From: Chloroflexota bacterium
GTDB taxonomy: Bacteria; Chloroflexota; DTOL01; JACQYG01
Direction: 5' to 3'
NCBI GenBank assembly: GCA_016208345.1
Contig: JACQYG010000056.1
Coordinates: forward strand, 1-5,038
Length of the DNA: 5,038 bases
Below, piece by piece: positions 1 through 5,038 of the stretch. The notes under the pieces were generated by a model. It was given only the letters and a program-made list of their open reading frames with translations. It was not told the origin of the DNA and ran no database searches. Numbering within the stretch: position 1 is the first letter of the stretch; every line of letters begins with the position of its first letter. The translations under genes were made by a program, and so were the position numbers.

Positions 1-1053
1 TTTGCACCCGAGGCTTTGGTGCTGGCAGGTAGCGTGGACGGCAGCACGGGGACCGGTCTCCTGGCGTTGGCTAAAGCCATATCTCGGGACCCAGGCTTCC
101 CCTCGGGCCTCCCGGTGATCTACGCTGGGGATCGCTCCCGACGTCGGGAGATCGCCCAGGCGTTAGGCCCCGGCTTTGCTTTCCATGAGGCCGGCAACGT
201 GCTGCCGCAACTGGGAATTCCCAACGGCCAGTACCTGGCCGCAGCACTAGGAGAGTTGTACCGGAGCAATAAACTGCCAGAACTTCCCGGCTTTGGTCCA
301 CTGAGTCAGTGGGCCTCGGCGCCGGTGGAAAGCACCACCGAGGCTTTGGGAAGAGGCTGGCGCTTCCTGGCCCAGCGCTACGGCCAGCGGGTCCTGGGCC
401 TGGACGTAGGTCATCGGCAGATCACCGTCGGCCTGGCCCAGGCCGGTACCTACCGCTGCCTGGTGACGCAGCGTCCCACGGCCGAGGGAAAGGACACCGG
501 GTCCTCCCGGCTTTCCGAAGAGTTGTCAGCGGTGATGCGCGGAATGGATCTACCTGGCTCGGTGGACTTGATCTGCCTGAGCGGGGGAGAGCTCTCGTCT
601 CTTCCCTACCAGGCGGCGGCCCTGATGGCGCTGGACGCCGCAGCGCCGGTGGGCCTGGTGCAGTTGGCGTTGGATGTGGATTCCATGCTGCCTCAGTTGG
701 GTGCCCTGGCCTCCTTGAGCCCGCTGGCAGCCGGCCAGGTGATGGAGATGGACGCCCTGCTCAAGCTTGGCACCGCCATCGGTGTGGGTGGCCGGGCCCG
801 GGCGGGCAGCACGGCGCTCAAGGTAGAGGTGCAATTCGAGGGCCAGCCCGGCCTGTCTATGAGCATACCTTTTGGCCAATTGGAAAGGGTGCCGCTGGTG
901 GCCGGTCAGCGAGCACAAATGATGCTCCGCCCTGGAGGCGCCCTGGACGTGGGCCTGGGACAGAGGGGCCGGGCCGCCGTGGCCAGGGTGGAGGGGGGTC
1001 CCCTGGGGATAATTTTGGATTGTCGCGGCCGGCCTTTGTCCCAGAGTCAGTGA
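1..1053 (+). CDS. GlmL/MutL-family (glutamate mutase L-like) ASKHA protein, 5' truncated by window edge
   Basis: The reading frame is open from base 1, so the true start is upstream; the TTG at 16 lies inside the conserved core and is not a credible start. About 350 residues are visible. They resemble the middle and C-terminal parts of the GlmL/MutL family, an actin-like ATPase (ASKHA) family named after the glutamate mutase accessory protein. Recognisable blocks are a Gly/Asp-rich GSVDGSTGTG segment (nt 28-57), a VIYAGDR strand (nt 115-135), the family-like EAGNVLPQLGIPN segment (nt 187-225), a second ASKHA-like strand LGLDVGHRQITVGLA (nt 400-444), LSGGEL (nt 580-597), and the closing GGPLGIILDCRGRPL (nt 994-1038). 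The second nucleotide-binding motif differs from the DVGGATTD-type form I associate with the family, so ATP binding may be altered. Chloroflexota carry paralogues not tied to glutamate mutase, and no mutase subunit is seen here; the role is unknown. Family assignment is from remembered patterns, with no alignment run. Confidence 0.8.
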   Translation, partial: FAPEALVLAGSVDGSTGTGLLALAKAISRDPGFPSGLPVIYAGDRSRRREIAQALGPGFAFHEAGNVLPQLGIPNGQYLAAALGELYRSNKLPELPGFGPLSQWASAPVESTTEALGRGWRFLAQRYGQRVLGLDVGHRQITVGLAQAGTYRCLVTQRPTAEGKDTGSSRLSEELSAVMRGMDLPGSVDLICLSGGELSSLPYQAAALMALDAAAPVGLVQLALDVDSMLPQLGALASLSPLAAGQVMEMDALLKLGTAIGVGGRARAGSTALKVEVQFEGQPGLSMSIPFGQLERVPLVAGQRAQMMLRPGGALDVGLGQRGRAAVARVEGGPLGIILDCRGRPLSQSQ

Positions 1054-1084
1054 TGCCTCGCCGGCCCGCTTTGATCGTGTGTCC

Positions 1085-1090
1085 AGGAGG
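1085..1090 (+). promoter_or_regulatory. Ribosome binding site for the MPQTG protein
   Basis: AGGAGG lies 6 nt before the ATG at 1097. This is a near-perfect Shine-Dalgarno sequence and fixes the start of the small surface-protein gene. It lies in the 43-nt gap after the GlmL-like gene, where I see no terminator, so read-through from upstream is likely. Confidence 0.75.
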
Positions 1091-1096
1091 TGAAGC

Positions 1097-1507
1097 ATGG
1101 AGTTAAAACCAGCCGAGGGGCCTAATAGGGCGCTAATACTGGCCATCCTGGGCCTGGGAGCCTTCATGGTGTTGGGGTTAATCCTGTTGGCAGTGGTGTT
1201 CTACGCCCGGATCAGTGGCCCCCTCCCGGCGGCCACGGTCACCTGGACACCCAGTGTGGCCAGGATCACCGAGACGCCAACCGCGACACCTCCGGCGCCG
1301 ACGCCCTCGCCTACCTCATTCTACCACCCCACACCGACGCCGGCGACGCCCACGGCTACCCGGTTCCCGCCCACGGCGACCCCCACACCGATACCCAAGC
1401 AGGCGATGCCACAAACCGGCCTGGGTTTGGGTGTGCCGCTCGGTGGGTTGGCCCTCTTTGGGCTCGCCCTGGTCGCGCGGGTCCTGCGTGCCCGACACAA
1501 GGCCTAG
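1097..1507 (+). CDS. Small membrane/cell-surface protein with Thr/Pro stalk and MPQTG sorting-like signal
   Basis: The 136-residue product has three parts. Residues 11-38 form a strongly hydrophobic segment that acts as signal peptide or membrane anchor. Residues 41-103 are a low-complexity Thr/Pro/Ala stalk with TPTP and TATP units and no folded domain. The tail is MPQTG (104-108), a Gly/Leu/Ala hydrophobic stretch (about 109-129) and a basic end RARHKA. Pentapeptide, hydrophobic helix and positive tail is the classical order of a sortase cell-wall sorting signal, here with Met replacing the first Leu of LPXTG. A sortase would cut between Thr and Gly; the partner candidate is the sortase gene starting at 4419. 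With no folded domain between stalk and membrane, the protein looks like a spacer or tether rather than an enzyme. If not processed, it would span the membrane twice with the stalk outside. The start is supported by AGGAGG 6 nt upstream. Function is inferred from architecture only. Confidence 0.8.
   Translation: MELKPAEGPNRALILAILGLGAFMVLGLILLAVVFYARISGPLPAATVTWTPSVARITETPTATPPAPTPSPTSFYHPTPTPATPTATRFPPTATPTPIPKQAMPQTGLGLGVPLGGLALFGLALVARVLRARHKA
1217..1405 (+). repeat. Thr/Pro-rich low-complexity stalk region
   Basis: This stretch codes for residues 41-103 of the small surface protein. It is built of imperfect ACC/ACG/CCG/CCC codon runs giving TPTP, TATP and PSPT units. Such linkers are typical of extracellular spacers, are often O-glycosylated, and can change length by slippage. 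It is a coding low-complexity region, not a tandem DNA array with a fixed unit. Confidence 0.7.
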
Positions 1508-1576
1508 CCAGAAGCCCACTCATACCATAAGTTAAATCTGTACAGTTGGTACGCTGCCGAGCTTGTCTTGTTAAAC

Positions 1577-1581
1577 GAGGG
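1577..1581 (+). promoter_or_regulatory. Ribosome binding site for the lamin-tail-domain protein
   Basis: GAGGG lies 8 nt before the ATG at 1590 and supports that start. The 82-nt gap before this gene (1508-1589) is richer in A/T than its surroundings, but I found no -35/-10 pair with good spacing and no terminator hairpin in it. Confidence 0.6.
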
Positions 1582-1589
1582 TAGCCAAC

Positions 1590-3329
1590 ATGTCCAGGAC
1601 CCGTCTGCGACTTCCTGTCGCGCTCATCCTCCTGGCCTTGTCAGCTTTCTCCCTGGGGCAAGTTGCCTGGTTTGGCTGGATTCGGCCCCTCCAATTGACC
1701 CCATTCGCCGCCGGGCCGGACCTCCTGGCTAATGGCGGCTTTGAACAGGGCTCCAGCGGAACCCCAACGGGCTGGTTATGCCAGAACGGCACCTTGACCC
1801 AGGCCCCTTCGCCGGTCCATGGAGGCGCCGTGTCCGGCGCCCTGACCAGCTCCAGCCAGGGAAGCACCTGGCTCTATCAGGTGGTGATAGTGCGAGGAGG
1901 CAGTCATTATACCCTGTCCGGTTTTGCCTGGAAGAACACGTCGGCCGTGGCTAAGGCCTACCTGGAGGTGAAGTGGTACGCTTCTGGCGATGGCTCGGGG
2001 CCGGAGATAGCGTGGACGACCTCGGTCGGTGCCCTACAAACCGACGAGGCAACCTTCCGCTTCCTGTCCACCAACTCCTCGGTGGCTCCATCCAAGGCCC
2101 GCTCCGCCGCGGTCAGGGCAGTCATGATCCTGAATGCTGCCCAGTCGGCGACGGTGTTCTGGGATGACCTGAGCTTCACCTGGGACGACCCTCCCACCGC
2201 CACTGCCACCAGCACCTCTCCCCTTGCTCCATCGCCAACGGCGCCGGCGAGCAGCACCCCCACCAGCCTGCCCCCCTCCAGCGCCACCCCTACACTGACC
2301 AGGACCTCCACGCCGGTACCAGGTCCAACTGCTACACCTTCGGTGACGCCGTGGGCTGGGATCACGCCCACCGCGACCGCGCCACCCAGGAACCCCCTCG
2401 TGTTCGTCTACATCAACGAGGTCCTGGCTGCACCCCGGCAGGTGGACTGGGCCTCCGACGGGGTGGTGAACAGCGACGACGAATGGGTGGAGCTATACAA
2501 CGCCGGTGAGGAGGCCGTAGACCTGTCCGGCTGGTTCCTGGACGATGCCTTGGGCGCCGGGAGCAAGGGCTACACGATCCCGGCGGGGACTGGCATCCCG
2601 CCCAAGGGATACCTTGTCTTTTTCGGCAAGGTCACGGGACTGGCCCTGAACAACGATGGCGATCAGGTTAATCTACTCTGGCCGGACGGTCGGGTGGCTG
2701 ATTCATTTAGCTATGGCAAGGCGCACTACGATCGTTCCTTCAGCCGGGCTCGGGACGGCCAAGAGCCCTGGACGGAGGATTATCCACCCAGCCCCGGCCG
2801 CCCAAATCGACCGGCGCCAACGGCTACCCCCGCCCCAGGGAGCACCCAGCGTGCCGGGTTCGCCCTGACCTCGCTGGCCCAGGCACGGCGTCTGGCCAGC
2901 GGCACCCGGCTTGCGGTACGAGGTCAGGTGACGGTAGAGGCAGGCATTTTCAGCCCCGGGCAGTTCTACATCCAGGACGATGATGCCGGTATCCTGGTAT
3001 ATGTAAGACGCGGAGAGGTGCTCGCCCTGAAGGAGGGCGACGCCGTCGAAGTGCGAGGCCAGATTGGGAATTACCGCGGAGAGATCCAGGTTCAGGTGGA
3101 GAGCGGTGCAGACATCCAGGTCCTGGGCCATCTCCCGCCCCGGGAACCCCGGCGTCTGGCCACGGCACAGGTGGCCCCGCTCAACGTGGGTCTGCTTGCT
3201 GTCATCTCCGGGCAGGTGCTCGAGCTGGTCGGCGAGGATGTGTACCTTGATGACGGCAGCGGTCCGGCCCGGGTGCACATCCATCCCCGCAGCGGCGTGA
3301 GGCGCCGGGCGAGGTTTCTTCGCAAGTAG
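1590..3329 (+). CDS. Exported multidomain protein: CBM-like domain, lamin-tail domain, OB-like domains (last one truncated)
   Basis: The 579-residue product starts with a basic n-region and hydrophobic stretch (MSRTRLRL, then residues 9-30), a signal peptide or signal anchor. Residues 44-197 open with LLANGGFEQG and end with ATVFWDDLSF, the pattern of carbohydrate-binding-like beta-sandwich domains (CBM4/9-like). Residues 201-268 are a Thr/Pro/Ser linker. Residues 270-405 form a lamin-tail domain, recognisable by YINEVLA, DEWVELYN, VDLSGWFLDD and the later NNDGDQVNLL. A short TATPAPGS linker leads to an OB-like domain at 421-513 (LAVRGQVTVEAG, FYIQDDDAGILVYV, LKEGDAVEVRGQ). A second OB-like copy begins at about 533 (VISGQVLEL, VYLDDGSGPARVHI) but ends at VRRRARFLRK, roughly half a domain. 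Lamin-tail and OB modules in bacterial exported proteins are often near nucleases or surface structures; no catalytic domain is seen here. There is no C-terminal sorting signal, so attachment would rely on the N-terminal anchor or on glycan binding. Domain calls are strong for lamin-tail, moderate for OB and CBM. Confidence 0.85.
   Translation: MSRTRLRLPVALILLALSAFSLGQVAWFGWIRPLQLTPFAAGPDLLANGGFEQGSSGTPTGWLCQNGTLTQAPSPVHGGAVSGALTSSSQGSTWLYQVVIVRGGSHYTLSGFAWKNTSAVAKAYLEVKWYASGDGSGPEIAWTTSVGALQTDEATFRFLSTNSSVAPSKARSAAVRAVMILNAAQSATVFWDDLSFTWDDPPTATATSTSPLAPSPTAPASSTPTSLPPSSATPTLTRTSTPVPGPTATPSVTPWAGITPTATAPPRNPLVFVYINEVLAAPRQVDWASDGVVNSDDEWVELYNAGEEAVDLSGWFLDDALGAGSKGYTIPAGTGIPPKGYLVFFGKVTGLALNNDGDQVNLLWPDGRVADSFSYGKAHYDRSFSRARDGQEPWTEDYPPSPGRPNRPAPTATPAPGSTQRAGFALTSLAQARRLASGTRLAVRGQVTVEAGIFSPGQFYIQDDDAGILVYVRRGEVLALKEGDAVEVRGQIGNYRGEIQVQVESGADIQVLGHLPPREPRRLATAQVAPLNVGLLAVISGQVLELVGEDVYLDDGSGPARVHIHPRSGVRRRARFLRK
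2190..2393 (+). repeat. Thr/Pro/Ser-rich linker region
   Basis: This stretch codes for residues 201-268 of the lamin-tail protein, between the CBM-like and lamin-tail domains. Short PTATAT, PTAP and TPTL-type units recur without a fixed period. The composition matches the stalk of the small surface protein at 1217-1405, which suggests that both stretches act as extracellular spacers in the same envelope. Confidence 0.65.
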
Positions 3330-3347
3330 AGGGGTTGCACCCTCTGC
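3326..3347 (+). terminator. Hairpin overlapping the stop codon of the lamin-tail gene, possible weak terminator
   Basis: AGAGGG (3328-3333) is complementary to CCCTCT (3340-3345) with a six-base loop. One G-T and one G-C pair extend the stem to eight pairs (3326-3347). No T-run follows, so it is not a standard intrinsic terminator. It may protect the 3' end of the message or cause pausing. The stem includes part of the TAG stop at 3327. Confidence 0.3.
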
Positions 3348-3400
3348 CCGCAGATGCCAACGCCTGCCGACCTGACCGGGTCCTAGGAGAGCCCGATTCA

Positions 3401-3429
3401 TTGACTTGCCTGGGGGCCGATGGTATACT
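3401..3429 (+). promoter_or_regulatory. Sigma-70-type promoter with extended -10
   Basis: TTGACT (3401-3406) and TATACT (3424-3429) each match five of six bases of the housekeeping -35 and -10 consensus and are separated by exactly 17 nt. A TG at 3421-3422, one base before the -10, gives an extended -10 element. Transcription would start near 3436, leaving a leader of about 80 nt before the GTG at 3516. It would drive the dehydrogenase-like gene and, 18 nt further on, the sortase gene. Evidence is sequence match and position only. Confidence 0.7.
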
Positions 3430-3452
3430 TTCCTGGCCAATGCTTCGATCTC

Positions 3453-3482
3453 AGGATGCGGGGGTTCATCCTCTTGTCCCCG
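3453..3482 (+). promoter_or_regulatory. Structured leader: hairpin with possible H-type pseudoknot
   Basis: AGGATG (3453-3458) pairs with CATCCT (3467-3472) across an eight-base G-rich loop. The loop G-run (3460-3464) can also pair with CCCC (3478-3481) just downstream, so a compact pseudoknot or two alternative stems are possible. It sits about 20 nt upstream of the Shine-Dalgarno GGAGGT at 3505-3510. No riboswitch class is recognised. The pairing is visible in the sequence, but its function is speculative. Confidence 0.3.
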
Positions 3483-3504
3483 GGACCAGATCAACACAAT
3501 ATGT

Positions 3505-3510
3505 GGAGGT
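3505..3510 (+). promoter_or_regulatory. Ribosome binding site deciding the GTG start at 3516
   Basis: GGAGGT lies 5 nt before GTG at 3516. The GTG is followed at once by the RIVVLGG beta-strand of the Rossmann fold, so the site and the protein fold agree on this non-ATG start. Confidence 0.75.
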
Positions 3511-3515
3511 AAAGC

Positions 3516-4400
3516 GTGAGGATCGTGGTCTTAGGCGGTTGCGGTGACATGGGAAGCTTCGTGGTCAAGGACCTCTTGGAGTTCAGCGATGCCCAGGTGG
3601 TGATCGCGGACTATCGCGTGGAGAACGCCAGGAAACTGGCCGCCAGCCTGGGGGGACGGGCCCAGGCAGCTTTCGTGGACGCCAATAGCCAGGACTCCCT
3701 GGTGAGCGTCCTCTCGGGGGCCGACGCCGCGGTGGGATGCATCGGTCCTTTCTATCGCTTCGCGCCGAACATGGTGAAGGCGGCAGTGCAGGCCAGGGTG
3801 AACTATGTGGACATCTGCGACGACTATGGCCCCATGCAGGAGGTTTTGGCCCAAGACGGCGCTGCCAGAAAAGCCGGGGTCACCGCCATAACTGGGCTGG
3901 GATGGACCCCCGGGATGACCAATGTGATGGCCAGGAAGGGCGCTGACCTCTTGGACGAGGTAGGAGAGATCAAGGTGGCTTGGGCCGGCGGAGCCGCCGA
4001 TTCCCAAGGCCTGGCGGTGATCAAGCATGTCTTCTACGCCGTAACTGGAAAGGTCCCCACTTATCTGAACGGTCAATGGCTGGACGTGCCGGCCATGACC
4101 GGTAAAGAGGTGGTGGAGTTCCCCGAGCCCCTGGGGAAGGTGGAGGTTTTCCATTGTGGCCACCCCGAACCGTTGACCATCCCCCGCTACATCAAGGCCA
4201 AGACCGTTAATACTTATAGCGCCGTTGACAAAATGGGACGGCTCACCGGCATACCGGCGGCCATCGGCGCGGTCATGCTAGCCCGGGGTGCCGTTCGAGA
4301 GAAGGGCGTCTTCGCGCCGGAGGCCTGCATTGTGCCCGACGTGCTCATATCTGAGCTGGCCCGGCGCGGGGTGAAGGTCTACGAGGCCGAGGTAGCTTAG
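3516..4400 (+). CDS. Saccharopine dehydrogenase-like NAD(P)-dependent oxidoreductase, internally shortened
   Basis: The 294-residue soluble protein starts at GTG. A Rossmann nucleotide-binding fold opens with VVLGGCGDMG (residues 4-13), whose GxGxxG-type glycine loop binds NAD(P). It continues with VVIADYR (28-34), where the Asp ends the second strand, then GCIGPFYRFAP (74-84), VNYVDICDDYG (95-105) and GLGWTPGMTNVMA (127-139). These blocks are characteristic of the saccharopine dehydrogenase NADP-binding family. The conserved VEVFHCGHPEPLTIPRYIK block (209-227) is followed after a few residues by TYSAVDKMGRLTGIPA (233-248). From memory of close relatives of about 390 residues, some 80 or more residues of the C-terminal substrate domain normally separate these two blocks. 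The frame is intact across the join. Family members act in lysine or polyamine metabolism, but the substrate cannot be assigned here and annotation as true saccharopine dehydrogenase would be unsafe. It has its own promoter and is followed 18 nt later by the sortase gene. Confidence 0.85.
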   Translation: MRIVVLGGCGDMGSFVVKDLLEFSDAQVVIADYRVENARKLAASLGGRAQAAFVDANSQDSLVSVLSGADAAVGCIGPFYRFAPNMVKAAVQARVNYVDICDDYGPMQEVLAQDGAARKAGVTAITGLGWTPGMTNVMARKGADLLDEVGEIKVAWAGGAADSQGLAVIKHVFYAVTGKVPTYLNGQWLDVPAMTGKEVVEFPEPLGKVEVFHCGHPEPLTIPRYIKAKTVNTYSAVDKMGRLTGIPAAIGAVMLARGAVREKGVFAPEACIVPDVLISELARRGVKVYEAEVA

Positions 4401-4407
4401 GCGACGC

Positions 4408-4413
4408 AAAGGT
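4408..4413 (+). promoter_or_regulatory. Weak ribosome binding site for the sortase gene
   Basis: AAAGGT lies 5 nt before ATG at 4419. An in-frame TAG at 4413-4415 limits the gene to starting at 4419 or at the second ATG at 4425. Spacing favours 4419. The site is weaker than those of the other genes, which could keep sortase levels low. Confidence 0.45.
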
Positions 4414-4418
4414 AGGCG

Positions 4419-5038
4419 ATGCACATGGGCGGGCGATGCCTGGGTCAGATCACTCTCTCGGAGGCAGAGGCCCTGGTGACGCGCAAGCGCCGGGAGGCTC
4501 TGGCAAGTGACCTGCAGGTCATAGCCTCAGCCCTGGAGCGCGGCAAGCACAGGTCGCCTGGGCCTGGCCTGGTACTGGAGGCAGTTGCTGGTGGTTCCGG
4601 GCGGACCGGGGGCTTTGCCGGGTGCTATCTGCGCCCGATGGCTCTGGCGACGAAGTTCAGAGCCCCGAGGCCCGAGGCCCAGGAAAGATCCCGCAGAAAG
4701 GGTCTCCGGCAGGCGGTGGACACCCTGCTCCTGGCAATGGAGGTGGCAGCTCTGACCGCCCTTTTGGTTCTGGTGGCGGAAGCCTACACCGGCGGGGAAG
4801 TGTTGGGCGATGGTCTTGTCCCGGAGGGGCAGAGGCCGCCGGCCTTGGCATCGGAAGCGAGAGAGGAGGCTGCTTTGCCCCGGGCTGAGGCCGGTGCAGC
4901 GGAGCTGCTGGCCCCTGAACGTCGGCCCAAGGAGGGGAGAGCTGCCCCCTTAAGCCAGCGTGCCCTGACTCCCGAGCCTCCGACCCGCATCGTCATCCCG
5001 GCCATCGGCCTGGACTCCGCCATAGTGCAGGGCGACTC
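4419..5038 (+). CDS. Membrane-anchored sortase, N-terminal part only (cut by window end)
   Basis: The frame is open from ATG 4419 to the window end, giving 206 complete codons. The last visible residues, TRIVIPAIGLDSAIVQGD (189-206), match the first beta-strands of class E/F-like sortase domains, a form common in Chloroflexota. Upstream come a long cytoplasmic part with a charged segment ITLSEAEALVTRKRREAL (11-28) and a basic run ERSRRKGLR before the membrane, one transmembrane helix (about 103-123, LLLAMEVAALTALLVLVAEA), and an Ala/Glu/Pro-rich extracellular linker (124-188). Sortases are transpeptidases that cut sorting signals at the Thr-Gly bond and join the protein to the cell surface. 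The catalytic His, Cys and Arg would be downstream and cannot be checked. The likely substrate in this window is the MPQTG protein at 1097. The gene lies 18 nt after the dehydrogenase-like gene and is probably co-transcribed with it. Confidence 0.8.
   Translation, partial: MHMGGRCLGQITLSEAEALVTRKRREALASDLQVIASALERGKHRSPGPGLVLEAVAGGSGRTGGFAGCYLRPMALATKFRAPRPEAQERSRRKGLRQAVDTLLLAMEVAALTALLVLVAEAYTGGEVLGDGLVPEGQRPPALASEAREEAALPRAEAGAAELLAPERRPKEGRAAPLSQRALTPEPPTRIVIPAIGLDSAIVQGD

Noticed and set aside
16..18. TTG as the start of the first gene
   Set aside because: The same frame is open to base 1 and the residues just before and after belong to the conserved family core. There is no ribosome binding site in the 15 available bases.
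550..1167. 205-codon open frame on the - strand
   Set aside because: It lies opposite the well-supported GlmL-like gene. Its His/Arg/Gln-rich composition is typical of an antisense shadow in GC-rich coding DNA and no domain is recognisable.
1270..1400. Repeating CC/CG triplets considered as a CRISPR or tandem array
   Set aside because: There is no fixed repeat and spacer length. The repetition comes from Thr/Pro/Ala codons of the stalk.
1508..1589. Possible separate promoter for the lamin-tail gene in the AT-richer gap
   Set aside because: Candidate -10-like hexamers such as TACAGT at 1541 have no acceptable -35 at 16-18 nt, and those further right lie too close to the start codon.
2703..3497. 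264-codon open frame on the - strand
   Set aside because: It is antisense to the lamin-tail/OB coding region and runs across the promoter at 3401-3429. It shows no domain pattern.
3335..3547. 70-codon + strand frame as a frameshifted continuation of the lamin-tail protein
   Set aside because: The translated residues do not resemble the missing OB strands, and the region contains a good promoter and leader, so it reads as intergenic.
3531..4163. 210-codon open frame on the - strand
   Set aside because: It mirrors the dehydrogenase-like gene, whose motifs are clear on the + strand. The His/Gly-rich product is a shadow translation.
4622..4888. Gly/Ser-rich 88-codon + strand frame
   Set aside because: It is an alternative frame within the sortase N-terminal part, whose own frame encodes a membrane helix and leads into the sortase-like strands.

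Overview
The window is GC-rich and every gene reads on the + strand. It most likely comes from an uncultured member of the Chloroflexota (Anaerolineae-like). The lineage call is inference. It rests on several traits occurring together: long Thr/Pro linkers in exported proteins, a lamin-tail-domain surface protein, a sorting-signal protein and sortase with a long basic cytoplasmic extension, and a GlmL/MutL-like ASKHA protein. No RNA gene, CRISPR array, insertion sequence or attachment site was seen.

Layout: (1) 1-1053 is the 3' part of a GlmL/MutL-family (glutamate mutase L-like) gene whose start lies upstream of the window. (2) 1097-1507 encodes a small membrane-tethered protein with a Thr/Pro stalk and a C-terminal MPQTG-hydrophobic-basic tail that resembles a sortase sorting signal. 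(3) 1590-3329 encodes a 579-residue exported protein: N-terminal hydrophobic segment, CBM-like beta-sandwich, Thr/Pro linker, lamin-tail domain, one complete OB-like domain, and a second OB-like domain that stops about half-way. (4) 3330-3515 is a regulatory gap with a small hairpin after the stop, a near-consensus housekeeping promoter and a structured leader of about 80 nt. (5) 3516-4400 encodes a saccharopine-dehydrogenase-like oxidoreductase that appears to lack an internal block of the C-terminal domain. (6) 4419-5038 is the 5' part of a membrane-anchored sortase gene that runs off the end. Its Cys/His/Arg active site is outside the window.

How the genes may work together: the sortase at the right edge and the MPQTG protein at 1097 are a plausible enzyme-substrate pair for cell-surface display. 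The lamin-tail/OB protein is probably also outside the membrane. The oxidoreductase and the sortase are 18 nt apart and probably share the promoter at 3401-3429, whereas the first three genes read as an older upstream unit. The GlmL-like and dehydrogenase-like proteins have no evident mechanistic link to surface sorting, so their presence may be simple adjacency. The most unusual observations are the shortened forms of two genes, the altered nucleotide-binding signature of the GlmL-like protein, and the possible pseudoknot in the leader.
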